Origin: Brachionus rotundiformis
Lineage: Eukaryota > Rotifera > Eurotatoria > Ploima > Brachionidae
Direction of reading: 5' to 3'
NCBI GenBank assembly: GCA_016802295.1
Contig: JAESIW010000180.1
Coordinates: 1,491,619-1,555,618 of the forward strand
DNA: 64,000 bases
Positions 22,843 to 36,396 of this stretch are shown in pieces. Made by a program: the position numbers and the translations under genes. The notes under the pieces are model-generated. The model ran no database searches. It saw only the letters and a list, made by a program, of their open reading frames with translations, and had not been told where the DNA came from. Each line of letters begins with the position of its first letter. The first letter of the stretch is position 1.

Positions 22843-25800
22843 TTAAGGCCTAATAGCCCATAACTTTTCTTGAACTTTCTCACCTAAATTGTTCAATAAC
22901 ACCTTTGGTTCGACTTTAGATTTGGCAACTAATGAATCTTCACATGCCAATCTCAAAACTTCAGCAGTACATGGCGATGGAAAATTTGTCAGAGGACTAG
23001 TTATACCATTTGAGTTTCTAGCAGCAACAACTGCATCTCTCAGAGCAAAGAATACACTTGCTCCCAAGAAAAGAGGCGGTTCTCCAATACCTTTGGAAGA
23101 TTTAACTGTCTTAAGATGTTTGTAAACTTTGTCTCTGAGAATTTTAACATTAAATTCAACAGGAATATCTCTGAATCCCGGTATTTTGTAATTGCCTGGT
23201 CCTCTTGTAAACGCAGTGTTGTTATTTGTTTGAATCAAAAGTTCTTCAATGGTACACCAACCAACTCCTTGAATAAATGCACCTTCTATTTGACCAATAT
23301 CAATCGAGTAATTGATCGATTTTCCAATATCCATGATTATGTCTGATCGCAAAATTGTATGATCACCGGTCAAAAGATCCAATTCGACAGAAGAAACTGC
23401 AACTCCGTTGGTGAAATAACTAAACATTCTTCCAGTATTGTCAAGAGGATTATAAGTTAAATCTGGAACTTTGTAAAATCCTGAAGCAGAAAGATCAACT
23501 CTCTGTAAATACGCAGCTGTAGCCCAATCTGAAAGTGAACCATTTGGATGTTGATCGCGGAAGGGTTTCAGTCTTTCTTTTAATTTCAGACATGCATTCA
23601 TCAAAGCCATGCCATTTAAATCTGATGACATGGAGGCAGCTGTTGGACTTGTATTTGCCACTTTATCAGTTGCAGTTTCTGCAATGTAAATTTTGTCAAT
23701 TGGAATTTGAAGAGTATTGGCTGCTATTTGGATCATTTTAGTGTGTAAACCTTGGCCCATCTCAACTCCCCCATGTGAAAGCAAAACTGTGCCATCTGTG
23801 TATATATGCACAAGTGCTCCAGCCTTATTTAAGCATTTTGCGGTGACAAAAGACATACCAAATTTTGTGGGAATAGCTGCTATTCCTCTCTTTTTCCATC
23901 GATTTTGCGCATTAAATAAATCTATTTCTTCTCTTCTCTTTTTGTATTCTGAACTTTCCATTAAAGTGTTCCACATTTCTGGAATAAACCAATCTTCAAT
24001 TGGCATACTGAAATGAGTAATATCATTTTCTTTATAGAAATTTTTTTGTCTAACATCATTAGGATCTAAATTCAATTCATCTGACACACGGCTAATAATC
24101 ATTTCAATAGCCATCATACCTTGAGGACCTCCGAAACCACGAAATCTAACAAAATATTTTTCAAATACATAAAATTAATATTAATAAAAGATATTTAATT
24201 TATATATTTAATAAAAAAAATTAGAAATTTTATTAATTTAAATTGATATCTTACGCTGTATTAGAACTAATATTTGTCTTAGCTATTCGCCCATTTACAG
24301 ATACTTTAGGAAAAAAGTAAACATTGTCACAATGAAATAGAGCTCGGTTAATTACGGGAGCTGATAAATCCGAAGAAAAACCCCCATTTGCAATAAAATC
24401 AAGTTTTAAAGCTTTGAATTTACCATCTCTTGAAATTCTTAATTTATAAAAAGCATAAAACGGATGTCTACCACCGGTTGACAGCATATCTTCACTCCTG
24501 GTCAAAAAAAATCTAACTGGTCTTTTCAATTTAAGTACAGCTACAGACACCATCGAGGCTATGTTACCAGCTCTTGTCTCTTTACCTCCAAAGCCACCAC
24601 CAAGTCGTTTGACTTTGCAAATAACTCGATTCATGGGTATGCCGAGAGCAGTGGCTACTTCTTTTTGAACTTCACTTGGATTTTGAGTAGATGAGAAAAT
24701 TTCCAATTCATTGTCCTCATTTTTTGGTACGACCAAACAGCCTTGTGTTTCCAAATAAAAATGCTCTTGACCACCAATGTGACAAGTGCCCTGAAAAACC
24801 ATTTCATTTTCATTTCCTTCTTCAATAACAAAAGTATTTTCATCAATATCTCCCTTTTTTATTTCCTTATTGTAGCTAAAAAAAGAATTCTTTTTGATCG
24901 CATCTTCAATTGTGATTATTTCTTCCAAAGGTTCGTATTCAACCTTTACTAACAAGGCTGCTTTTTTGGCCAATCTTTTCGACTCGGCAACAATCAATCC
25001 AATAGGTTGACCAGCAAAAAATACTTCATTGGATGCCAGTATTTCTTCATCTTTAACAATGGCACCAAACTTGTTATGTTTCAAGTCCTTGTGGGTAATA
25101 AAATCATGCACTCCGTCAAGAGCAAGAGCTTTTGAAGCATCGACACTTTTGATAAGAGCATGGGCCTTTGTAGACATCACTAGAGCACCATACAACTCTC
25201 CATTTTGTTTGGGAATATCGTCAACATATCGAGCTACGCCAGTAACTTGTTTCAATGCTGATAAATGTGGATTTGTAGTGCCTAAAGCGTGCTCATCTGT
25301 ACCCACCACTCCAATATCCTGTGTTGCTTTCGTAGTTTCTCTTTCGATTTCTTCCAAATTTGCCAAGTCTTTTGGATGGATATTTTCAGCATTTATGTTC
25401 AGCTCTTTGATTATTTGATACCAGAAACGGGTAAAGAACGATACTGACAAACAACGTCGATATGTAGGCATTCCACCTGGAACAGAGTAAGAAAATTTAA
25501 CTTGCTCCAGTACTGAATCCAAAATATTCTCGAGCAGTTTTTCATCTCCCCACTTTGAGCCTTTGAATTTATTTTCAAGACTTGCCAGATAGATTGTTGT
25601 CGGAGCAAGACCTCCGTAAGATATATTCAACTCATTTATAGAAAAATTATTCTCTTCCATTTTTTCCAAACTAACTCTTATACAACCATTTGTTATGGCT
25701 ATGTCATCATCTTTTCGTTTTGCCTGTTTGTAAGCTTTTATAAAAGTGAGCTCATTGTCTGGTAAATCAATGCTAACTTTGAAAAGTATTTCATCTGATT

Positions 25801-27027
25801 TCAAGTCATTGGATCGATATCCTTTGTAAAAACTTCTTATAGGTATTTGTCTAGATCCTTGTGATTCACTAATCACACTCAAGACTGCATTATTGGCCAT
25901 AAATATTGGATTCAAGTCTGAAATGGGTGATCCAGTCACAATATTGCCTGCCAATGTGGCAAAGTTTCGTATTTGGCGTGAAGCAAACCATTTCAAATTG
26001 GTCAAAAGTGCATCATACAATCTATTATGATGCAGAGGCGATGATTTTTTTAAACTTTTAAGTGATTCAATCAGATTGTTCAAAGTAATGTTGGCACCTA
26101 TTTCCAATTTATTTTCATTCACTTCAACAGACTTGGTCTCTTTCATATTTGATAAATTAATAAAAACTGTGTAGTCAAATGATCTTATGTTCATTTCTAC
26201 ACCAATTTCAGTGTTACCGCCTACCATTTTGGCATTCGGATACGCAGTTTTAGCTTTGAGTAACTCATTCAAATTAGTTGGCTCAATCCAGAGACAATTT
26301 TCGTGTTCCAAAAATAGAGCAGTATCTTGGTAGTCATCTGACATGAATTTGCTTGGAAACGGTCTGTCTATACTTGGATCATATGCTTTGTATTCATTGA
26401 GAAATGCTGATTTGCATGATGAATCTTTTTCTGATGAACAAGAAGATTGCTGACAATCGGAAGCAAATGTTTTGGCACTTTCCAAAATAGGCCTGTAGCC
26501 TGTGCATCTACACAAATTTCCATCAAAAGATTCTTCAATATCGTGTTTGGTCGGGTTTGGATTCAATTTAAGCAAAGCATAAAAAGACATAACTATTCCA
26601 GGAGTACAAAATCCACATTGAGATGCATTACCGTTGGCAAATCTTTCCTATTCAGCGAATTAATTTTTCTGTTCAAATGTTTAAAAAAATATATGTCCAA
26701 AAATTATACTTGAATAGGATTTGGATTTTCTGGATCTCCGATTCCTTCAATGGTAATCACCTGTTTTCTATTCAATGAGCACACTGGAAGGAGGCACGAA
26801 TTTGCCGAACGATAGTTAATCATTTTTCTGCTTTTGTCATATTCGGCTATCACCACTGTGCAAGCACCACATCCTCCTTCACCACAACCATACTTTGTTC
26901 CCGTGTATCCATTATCTCTTAGATAATTCAACAAAGTTAATCTTGGATCAAGATTAATTATTTCTTTATGATCAGAATTTACAAAAAATTCTATTTTTTG
27001 TTTTTCAAATAATTTTTCAATTTTCAT
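22843..27027 (-). CDS. XDH: Xanthine dehydrogenase
   Basis: Exons 26710-27027, 24255-26647 and 22843-24145 give 1337 residues, the normal XDH length. The enzyme oxidises hypoxanthine to xanthine and urate in the cytosol. Residues 1-180 hold two [2Fe-2S] clusters: GCGEGGCGAC and QCGFCTPG ... CRCTGYR. The FAD domain contains VGGNTEIGVEM and TLAGNIVTGSPISDLNP. The molybdopterin domain contains GGGFGGKETR, FRGFGGPQG across the second intron, GVEMGQGLHTK and GEPPLFLGAS. The Glu of KETR, the Arg of FRGFGG and the Glu of GEPPLF are the residues that distinguish and power XDH; aldehyde oxidases normally replace the first two. All are present, so this is XDH. No truncation or frameshift is seen. Confidence 0.95.
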
Positions 27028-27313
27028 TTTGCCGATGTCAAGTATAATTTTTCTTTAAATTGATAAAAAATTCTTAAACTCTATCAAATTTATTTTCTCT
27101 TTCAAGATATGACGTTATCTAATTTTTATCCTTTAATTAAATGAAAATTTTTCTTTTTTATCATTTTCTATTTAATATTAGATATCTTTTTATTCCAATT
27201 ATTTTATTATATCACGGGAATTTGTCTATTTTTTTAAAGATAACTTTTAATTTTATTCAAAAATTACTGTTATAATAAAATTTAATTTACAACTTTTAAT
27301 GTTAAAAAATTTT

Positions 27314-30300
27314 TTATATTTTAAAATAAAATTTTCCTTGATGTTTTGTTGGTTGAGTTTTTGGTTTTACTTGCATGATGTTTCTACCATTTAGTTCATG
27401 TCTTATTGCTTCGTCGAACATTAACCCAAAATTATGCTCAGATTGCATTTTTTTGGAAATGAATACTTCAAACAGCTGAGATTGACTGAAATTTATCAAA
27501 AAATTTCTTAATTCATCATTATTCGAAGCATTAATGAAGTCCTTGTACTGAAAAATACATATAATTAATTATTTTTTTAATTTAAATAGACTTTTAACTA
27601 TTACCATAAATTTTAAAGGCTCATTTTTGGTTTCGTTCACAGACACTAGATAATTTTGGTAATTTCCACACGTTTTTACGAAAAAATTGATAAAAATTCT
27701 GCATAGTTCATAATTTTTTTCATAATTTGACAAATTTTTTGAACAACTTGCCAAACTACCTAGTTCTGCTTTTAAAGACTTTTTCAAGTTCTCTGGAATT
27801 ATATCATCATTAGAATTTGTGTCGTGGATTAATTTTTGCTTGTCCAAATCAATGATTAAAATATCTTGGCAATTTTTGTACTTCATAAGCTCGGTCTTGC
27901 AGCTTCGCATCAAACCAACAATGTACGGTGTCGGAGCTTCTGTCATTTCAATCAAAAATGAAGGTAGCACTGGGATATACGTGTGGGGCCAATTGAAAGG
28001 ATACAAAAGAGTTTCAAATGCATGGATGGTACCCGACAAAAAGCTTAAAAAAAGCACCATTAAAATTTGATTAAATTTTCTTGACAAATTTTTACCTCAG
28101 CTTGTTGGAAATGAAAATTAGTTTCTTTTCCAGCAGCATTGATTCAAAAACTTTGATGATAAGATCAAAAGGAAAGCTTAATATTGTGTACAAATTTATA
28201 TGCTCTAGTCTTTTATCAATACTTCTATTGAGTAATATTTCTTTCTTCTTAATAATTATTTAAAAAAATAAATATTTTAATAGAAATATAAGAGCTTACA
28301 TCTGCGAGACCTAGAGTGACTAAGATGGACTCGCCCCGATTGGGAAATGGCTTTGGATAAAGAGACGTGAGAAAATTCTTGACCTGTTCGAGGCCACTAG
28401 TTAAACATATTTTATCAATCTCAGTAAGAATCTTTAATTTTTAATTAAAAATGTTCGCTTTTTAATTTAATTTAGTCTTACTGTATAATACATTTCCAAA
28501 GCGTCTATTTCAGACAGAATACAAATTACAACAGGAACTTTAGATTTTCTTAGCTTAAAAAAATTATTAAAAAATTAGCTACATGACAATTAATTAGATA
28601 TTTTTTATTTTTTTTACCAAGCGAATACAGTATCCATAAGTCCTTTTTCCGTCCAAGTTGGTCAAAGTGAATTGAAAAATCTCACTTCTAAATAATATTA
28701 CAAAATTAATAAATAAAAAAATTTGAATTAAAGGGTCAACTTTTTTTTGTAATACTCGGATATACTGAGGGCATCGGGGAAACAAAATTCAGGAATAGCA
28801 GGATTTATATCAGTTGAATCGTCTGGATAGCGCCAAAAAACGCTTGGGTTTGTCTTGTTTATAAAATCACTTGAATCAAGTTGATCACTCGAATGATATT
28901 TCCGGTTATTTAGACCGACTATTAAAACATAATCAAATAATGTTTTTAATACTGGACTCATTTCGGTGGAGTCCAAATAGATATAACTTTTGGTGACAAA
29001 ATTTTTACTGAGCATTCTTTGGTTATTCCTTAAAGTGACACTTTGTTCAAAGTTTTTTTCTTTTATTCTATTGTTATTTTTGACTAGTTTCTCGCTATTG
29101 GTTTTGTCATTTATTTTCCGATTAAACGTTTTTTTTAAAATATTGTTTAGAAATTTTTCGAATGGTTTTCGAGTCTTCTAATGGTTTTTTTTAATAAAAT
29201 AAATTAAATTTGATCTTTAAATACTCAAATAAAAATTTACTTCATTTTTGTTATTTTTGCTTGTCCCTATTTGAGACAAATTTGGTTCGGATATGGCGAA
29301 TTTTTGTGACGAATAATTAAAATCTTTCTAAAAACAAAAATATTTTTACTCTTGTCAAACAAAAACTCCGGTTTTCTTAATAATCATTTCTTAAGTAAAA
29401 CTTAATTTCTATAGTTTCATTTTTTTGGCTAAAATCATTTTTAGAAAATATGAGATAAATATTTTTAATAGCATTTTTTAAATTATTTTTTTATACATTT
29501 AATAATAAAGAGAGAGATAATAAGAGTTTTTGTAAATTTAGGCTTTACAATTTTAAAAATAAATTTTTTTCTATAGGAAAAACTATAGTTATTTACATTA
29601 TCTAATAATTTTTATTTTCAAAAATAATTCAGATAAGATCCAAATAAAATTTTCAATTAGCCATCTTTTTTAATTTATTTAACCATAGAAAAGAAATAGT
29701 CGACTTTGATCAACTTAATTTTTGTCCAAAGGATAAAAATAAAATATTTAACCTTCTTAAATAACAAAATAATTGAAAAGGTATTTTTGGAAAGTATTTT
29801 TATTGCTAACAAAGACCGAAAATTTTTAGTTCGCTTATTTGTGGAAATTAAGATGTCACCAAAGTCTAAATATCTAGAATATTTTGTTTTGTACCAAATG
29901 CTCACCCGTCGAAGCCATCCAAGGCCATTTTTAGATTCCACATTTCCAAGTTTTTAGAAGAAAATAAAGGAAAAATAAAAACGAACCATTTTTTTAAGAA
30001 AATTGACCGGATAAGAATTTAAGAATTGTTGATTCTATGTCTTATTACAATTAAAATATTTAACTTCCGAAAAGACATAAAACTGAGGTAAAATAATTAT
30101 TTTAGCTATTAAAATTTATTAACTTTTAGAATAAAAAAAATTTTTTTTTCACTCAAATTATAAAACTAGTTCAATTTAACAAAAAAAATATTTACTTACA
30201 CTTTTTTCAGTAAAATTATTAATTTTAGGAAAAATATCATAATTAATTTTTTTCCTTAGATTTTCCTGTTTGGTGCATCTGACAAACGGCAATGTCTCAT

Positions 30301-31153
30301 AGACATGTTCATTTAGATCACATTTATTTGATATTTTATCATTCTCATTCTTTTTTGTCTGTAAATAAATATCATATTCAAAAGTACGAATTGGTTTCGG
30401 CGGTGGACAATCAAATTGAATATTTTTGTTAAATTTTTCAGAATTATCTTTTTCAATAAATTCATCAACACTGCTATCATCGCTAAAATAAAGTTGACCA
30501 TCAGTTATCCTCTTCTTTAAAAGCTTTGTAGAATAAATTTGGTCATCTTTGGCATAATTCAGCGAAAAGGAGCAGTTTGACGAGTTGTCGATTGAGTGAG
30601 ATCTGAAACAAATGTCGGTGTCATCTGATTCAATGGCATAAGTTACCACGGTCTCATTAGGCTCCTGGACTGTTAAATTACCTCTATTTTGTATTCTAAA
30701 TAACTCAGAATTGAATGAAATATTGGAAGCTGATTTCAGTTCCGTCAAATCAGTCTCAGACGAAATTTCCGTGTACATGTTTGAAGAGGTTGCCTTTTTG
30801 AATTCATCAGAACTGGTAGATGTTGAGTCAGACAAGAAAGAAGATATTGACATCTCGTTTAAGTTATCTTTTGTAGAGCTAGGCTTAGATGGTTCAAAAA
30901 ACTCGGCTATTTGGCGATTTTTGGAGCATAGTGAGCTTAATAGCTGATTAGTTTCGTCTGAAACACCGTCAAATATTTTATCCATTTCTAATTGAAATTT
31001 TTCTATGCCCGTATTTGCTTGTCTATTTCTATTTTGCACCACCTGTTGCTCTTTCCTATTATCTGAGTCAAACATTTGTCTAAACTTGGTAAATTGGCCT
31101 TGTGGCAAACTGCGGATACTGTTGAATCGCCTCTCAAATTTATCGCTTTGCAT
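27314..31153 (-). CDS. DENND2: DENND2-type DENN-domain protein (Rab GEF)
   Basis: Exons 30200-31153, 29241-29327, 28741-29177, 28618-28687, 28482-28553, 28300-28431, 28096-28247, 27605-28043 and 27314-27547 keep one frame (about 858 residues). DENND2 proteins activate Rab9-like GTPases in membrane traffic. The long N-terminal exon is low-complexity and Ser-rich, with PPPKPIRTFEYDIYL, a motif like PPKPPRTFAHDxY of this family. The upstream DENN part has LFDYVLIVGL, IPEFCFPDA and FTLTNLDGKRTYGYC. The central DENN part has SMLLEKKLIFISNKL and LLYPFNWPHTYIPVLP. The downstream part has ELCRIFINFFV and SQLFEVFISKKM. One further exon may lie between 29327 and 30200. The C-terminus is short relative to vertebrate members. 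Confidence 0.88.
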
Positions 31154-34092
31154 TGTTATAGTATCATTGTTAATTTTTTAAAATTAATTAAACAAAAACT
31201 AAAATTCTAAAAAAAAATTATAATTTGTTGTTATATTTTGATTCTTGGGTCATTCTCTAAACAAATTTCTGTTACGTACTTCTTAAAAATTTATAAAAGA
31301 ATTTGTAACATATTAAAAATGAAAACAACCTAATATTCTTATTCTTTTTTCTCTCACTTTTTTTTAATTATAAAAATATTAATTTACATAAATTTTTTTT
31401 AAATTTCATAAATTCAAGTGAAAGCAAGCTTCAAATATCGCTTTTTTAGATGGTTGTTTGTTTTGTTGCATAAAAGATAAATATTTTAGACTCGGAAATA
31501 AAACGTTTTAAATTTTTTAATATGAGAAAATAAAAATCAACTTTGCAAATTGGCTTCCTTTAGTCACCGTAGAGATTAAAAATATATTAATTAAGCTATT
31601 CACCTTAAAAGTTACCAATCTTAAATTTAAAGCTTCTTTTAAATATTTAAATTAGGGTTTTTTTTTATAAAGCAGCGTAATCTTATGCTCTTTAAGTCTT
31701 GAGAATTAAAAGTAAAATATGAAAATATCTCTTTTTTAAAATATAAAAAAGCAAAAAAAAAACCATTTAGCATGAAAATTTAAAAAATTCTAAATTTTAA
31801 AAAAGGGTAGATTTGATTTTATTTCTTTCCATGTTTTTGATCCAAAAATATCTGTTTTTTTAAATTTAATTTAATAAGAATTTATATGAAATAAATCCAA
31901 ATATTAGCCCAAATTTCTTTCAAGTCCGAAAAATTAATTTAAATTTAGAGAAATATCAAATAGGAAAATATTAAGTTTTCATTTTTCTACGAAAACGGAT
32001 TTCTTAATCTAGAAAAAAAATGGTAAATAATTATTAATTTAGAAAATTAATTATTTCAAATTAAGTTAACAAATTCATGACTATTTTTGAGTAAAAGAAG
32101 CCAACTAAACCATTTAAAATTTTAGCCTATTGATTAGGAATCTATCGAAACATTAAAACAGAATTTACAAATATTTGATCTATCTGAATCTTACACTATT
32201 AACACGTTCTAAAACTTATTACAATAATATAAATTTTACACTCCTTTTTGAATTATGATATTTTATAAGATCATTAGCTTAGCTCTATTTTATGCCTTCG
32301 ACAGAACAACTTCGAAACAACAACTAGGATTATTCTTATCTGCTTATTTATTTTATTTTTTTATATTAACTAAACTTAATAACAGTTAATATTAAAGCTA
32401 ATTACGAGTCATAAAAATGCTAATCAATGAATTTAAATTTGTTTTATGATATTTCTTATTTTTATAACATGCTCCATATTTTTGATTTATTTATGTTATT
32501 CACCTACTGCGGTCCTCTAAAATGCCCATATTTAATTAGCCATAATTAATTATGGCCTTCATTATTTGTCCTCTTTTGTTAAAGACCTATTTATCTAATT
32601 GAATTTTAAATCGGACTTTGTTCTCAACTAGAAATTAGTAAATAAGATTTTACTTTTTGAATCAAAAAATCCTTAAGGTAATATAAATAAGAAGAAAAAT
32701 ACAATAGTGCTGATAAATTTTCTATCTAAATAGAGAAACAATTTTTTAAATTTGACCAGCGAGGTTTTATCTGATCTCGTAAAATGTCACTTGATAAATT
32801 TTATTACTCAAAATTAAAAAAGGTTATCTCTAAAATTTAACTATTAAATTCAAAACGATGACTAACTTAAAAACTTGATTCATATTTTTTGAGCTTTAAT
32901 CTACGCTGTAATTTGAAACATTTGCCATTGAAATTTAAATTTATTCAAATTTTGTTTAAAATAATAAAGATGTAATCGAACAATAATGTTACATAATTTC
33001 TAGATAATATATTTTTTAAAAGCAAGATAAATATTAAATTTAAGAGAACGAAATGTTTCCATTTAATTATTTGAATACTTATTAGGCTTTGTTTTATGAT
33101 ACCGTAAAATAAAATTATGTAATTTATTTATTACTTTAATTATATCAAATATTTAAATTCTAATTTTTTTTAAATTCTCTATTAAAAACCTTCAATCACA
33201 TCCTAAAATTAACATACAAAAATAATCTTAAAAAATGTTTATTACAAAAATATAGTGTTGTACCGACCAAGGTTTCAGTTTTGGCAAGATAGGTTTTTTT
33301 TAAATTTTAAAAATGGATTATATGATTTAATTAATGTAGACCATTGGTGAGAGTTCGACGACTTATAGCTAGCTATCTAAATATTTACAAAGATCAAACA
33401 AAAATTCAATCCGCTTACTCAACTTGAAGCTAAATGCGTAATAGCCTAGGATAAGCAACTTTAAGTGGTTAAGCGTATTATTTTTGGTTTTAATAAATTA
33501 AGTCCTAGCTCATCCAATTAATAATGTTGCCTTGATTTTTGCCTAAGTGGCTAATAAGTTTCGACTATACAATTTGGCCTAAATTTTTGCTCTTAATCAC
33601 AAAAAAAGATAAATCGACAATATTCATTAATATAAAAGGTTAGATGATGGCTAAATTTAATTTAAAGCCAATTAATAACAATTGTAAATTTCTTGTACCA
33701 AAAATTGGCCCAAAGCACGTAAGAAATTTAGATCATTGTCTCCCCAGGGTCGATGTTGTTTGCTTTGATTAAAATAACTTGAACTAGTTTGGTTTTGATA
33801 AACTAACCAAATCAAAATTTAAAATAAAATATTTTTCTTTTATTATCAGTTAATTAAAAACCTGAAATTCACTTGATCTATCTTTTCTACTTAGCGTGAA
33901 TCACCTAGGCAACATTTTTAAAAAGTTTAATTTATTCGTAATTAATATAATTAGTAAACACGTGATTTGATTAAAAAATTCTCTAGTTAATTTTGAAAAA
34001 AAATTCAATTCATGCTAAAACATGCTAATAATCAAACTAATAATAAATTGCTTAAATTGAAGGCATATTTATAAAAATAAAAAAATATTAAA
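31154..34092. other. AT-rich intergenic DNA between divergent DENND2 and Ku80
   Basis: About 2.9 kb upstream of both genes. The part nearest Ku80 (about 33240-33800) is somewhat less AT-rich and more complex, but I find no ORF, tRNA or clear repeat in it. Promoters for both genes should lie here. Confidence 0.45.
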
Positions 34093-36396
34093 ATGTCAAA
34101 AAATGAAACCGAAGGTCTTGTTTTGGTGCTTGACATTGGTGAATCCATGTCAACCAAGATAAATCGTACCACAACTTATTTGCAATCATGTGTGGACATA
34201 ATTCAAATGATAGTGCAGCGAAAAATGTTCCAATCGAGCAAAGATGAAATTGGTCTTGTTACATTTGGCTGTAATGAGAGTGACAATGAACTGTGGGACG
34301 GTTCTTCGGACGATTTCAGACATGTGTCAGTGGTTAGAACTTTGTCCATTGTTGACTGGGACATGCTCGACTATGTTCAGAATAAAATCGCATTGAGCAA
34401 CATTAGAGGTGATGTTCTAGATGGAATTTTGGTTGCTTTGAACCATTTTGTGGAAGATAGGAACAAAAAAAAGGTTTTTAAGGAAAAACGAGTCATAGTT
34501 TTGACAGATTTTACATCAAGCTCAAACGATGACTCAAAATTAAAGCAAATAAGCAAAAATTTAACTAAACAATCAATTAGATTAGATGTAATTAGTCCTT
34601 TTAGTGAAGAGGACGCAAACAAAGACGAAAAGTCAAGTGGAGAAGAAAATTCTGGTTCGGACAGCAATGGATCTGATAGGAAACAAATGACCATAAGCCA
34701 GATTGAAACTCAAAATTTGCTTAACAATCTTTGTGAACAGGCCGGAGGATGCTTGTTCTCTTTTGATGAAACGCTTTCATTGCTGAGCACTTACCAAGCT
34801 AAAACAATCAAGTCAGCAGGAACAAAGTATCAGATGACCATCGGAGAGAAGCTTTGTTTACCCATTTTATCAATGATTAAATGTAAAGAAAACAAGCCTG
34901 ACATATTTCGCTTTAAAAAAGTATTTGCCAAAGATGAAAGTGTAGAATTGAAAACAGATCGGGCCCGTTTTACCAAAGACGATGAGCAACGGGACCTAAA
35001 TGACAAGACAGATACAGTTGATGCTTATAAATATGGCTCTACTTATGTACCAATCGATAGTGATACTGTATCTCTAAAGCTTCAAGTAGAAAAATGCTTT
35101 AATATTTTGGGTTTTACCAAATCTCAAAATGTGCACAAACACTATTTTCTTGGAGATTCAGTTAACCAAATAATGCCAGATCCGAACGCCGGCTCTGAAA
35201 TAGAAGAAGCATTTGTCAGCTTGGTCAAAGCTATGCATGAAGAAGATGTGCTTGGAATTGTGCGAAAAGTTTTTAATTCCAGATCCAGTCCCGAAATGGG
35301 TTGCCTAATTCCTTATATTACTAGAGAAACTATCTGCTTATTCTACATTAGCCTTCCCTATGATGATGATTTGAAAAAGATCACTTTGGAGAGTTTTACT
35401 TCATTGAAAAAATTCAAGCCAACCGATCAACAACTTAATTTGGTTGATGACATGATCGATTCCATGGATTTGTCCAAAAGAGTTGAAGACGAAGAAGATG
35501 AAGCATTCGATCCTCATTTGACATTTAATCCTTACATCCAGCGTATGTTTCAATCTATTGCACTGAGGGCGACAAATCCGTCAGAGGAGCTTCCAAATTT
35601 TGAGCTACACATCACAAATTCCCATTTGGCCAAGATTGGCAATCGTATTAGAAACAAAAACACTGAGCTCATCCTCAAACGATGCCTAAACGAATTTCCT
35701 TTGAGAGAATTGGCCAAAAAGTCAAAGAAAAATGAGGAAAATATATTCGAAAAGACAAAAATAGATAATAATGAAGAAATAGAGCTAAATACTGATGTAA
35801 ATGAAAATTTAACTGATATTCTAGAGTCTGGTTTGGAAAGTAATAAAGTAAAAAAAGTTGGTACACTGAATCCAGTTGGAGATTTTAAAATATTGGCTGA
35901 GAAAATAATTTGCTCAAATAGCGAAAATCCCAAAGAAGAGTTTGAGCCAATTTGCCTTCAAATGCAGGAAATTATTAAAGAACTTTTTGAAGAGTCATTA
36001 CGACAGGCTAACTCTTTCAATGACGCTGATCTAAATGATATGACTGTATTCTCTTTTCAGGAAAAATCATTTAATTGTGTCAAAATAATGCGCCAATATT
36101 CTCTTAAATTAAATTGTCACAGTGAATTTAACTCTTTTTTAAAAGCGTTTAAAGTATATTTAATAAATGAATCATTGAAAATTAAAATGGCCAAATATGT
36201 TGAAAGCTTTTGGCGCAAGTTTTTTATAGATAATAATTTGGGCTTGATTAGCAATTTGGAATGTGGCGATTCAGATATTAGTTCAGATTCAGCTGAAAAA
36301 TTTCTAAGCGCTTTAATCGAAAATTCAGCCGATGTTGTGGTCAACCAAGAAAATGACCAGAAAGAAGAAGTTGAAGACCTATTAGATCTTATGTAA
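34093..36396 (+). CDS. XRCC5: Ku80, DNA-end-binding subunit of the Ku heterodimer
   Basis: A single 767-residue exon. Ku80 pairs with Ku70 to ring broken DNA ends and recruit end-joining factors. The N-terminus is the vWA-like domain (LVLVLDIGESM ... DEIGLVTFG ... RGDVLDGILVAL ... KRVIVLTDF). The central beta-barrel contains YKYGSTYVPID, LQVEKCFNILGFT and SRSSPEMGCLIPYITRE. A helical C-terminal domain follows, from about residue 590. The protein ends EEVEDLLDLM, matching the C-terminal motif through which animal Ku80 recruits DNA-PKcs (EDDLLDMI-like). The acidic insertion near residues 175-200 looks unconserved. It is intronless, unlike most neighbours, but has no frame damage. Confidence 0.94.
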   Translation: MSKNETEGLVLVLDIGESMSTKINRTTTYLQSCVDIIQMIVQRKMFQSSKDEIGLVTFGCNESDNELWDGSSDDFRHVSVVRTLSIVDWDMLDYVQNKIALSNIRGDVLDGILVALNHFVEDRNKKKVFKEKRVIVLTDFTSSSNDDSKLKQISKNLTKQSIRLDVISPFSEEDANKDEKSSGEENSGSDSNGSDRKQMTISQIETQNLLNNLCEQAGGCLFSFDETLSLLSTYQAKTIKSAGTKYQMTIGEKLCLPILSMIKCKENKPDIFRFKKVFAKDESVELKTDRARFTKDDEQRDLNDKTDTVDAYKYGSTYVPIDSDTVSLKLQVEKCFNILGFTKSQNVHKHYFLGDSVNQIMPDPNAGSEIEEAFVSLVKAMHEEDVLGIVRKVFNSRSSPEMGCLIPYITRETICLFYISLPYDDDLKKITLESFTSLKKFKPTDQQLNLVDDMIDSMDLSKRVEDEEDEAFDPHLTFNPYIQRMFQSIALRATNPSEELPNFELHITNSHLAKIGNRIRNKNTELILKRCLNEFPLRELAKKSKKNEENIFEKTKIDNNEEIELNTDVNENLTDILESGLESNKVKKVGTLNPVGDFKILAEKIICSNSENPKEEFEPICLQMQEIIKELFEESLRQANSFNDADLNDMTVFSFQEKSFNCVKIMRQYSLKLNCHSEFNSFLKAFKVYLINESLKIKMAKYVESFWRKFFIDNNLGLISNLECGDSDISSDSAEKFLSALIENSADVVVNQENDQKEEVEDLLDLM

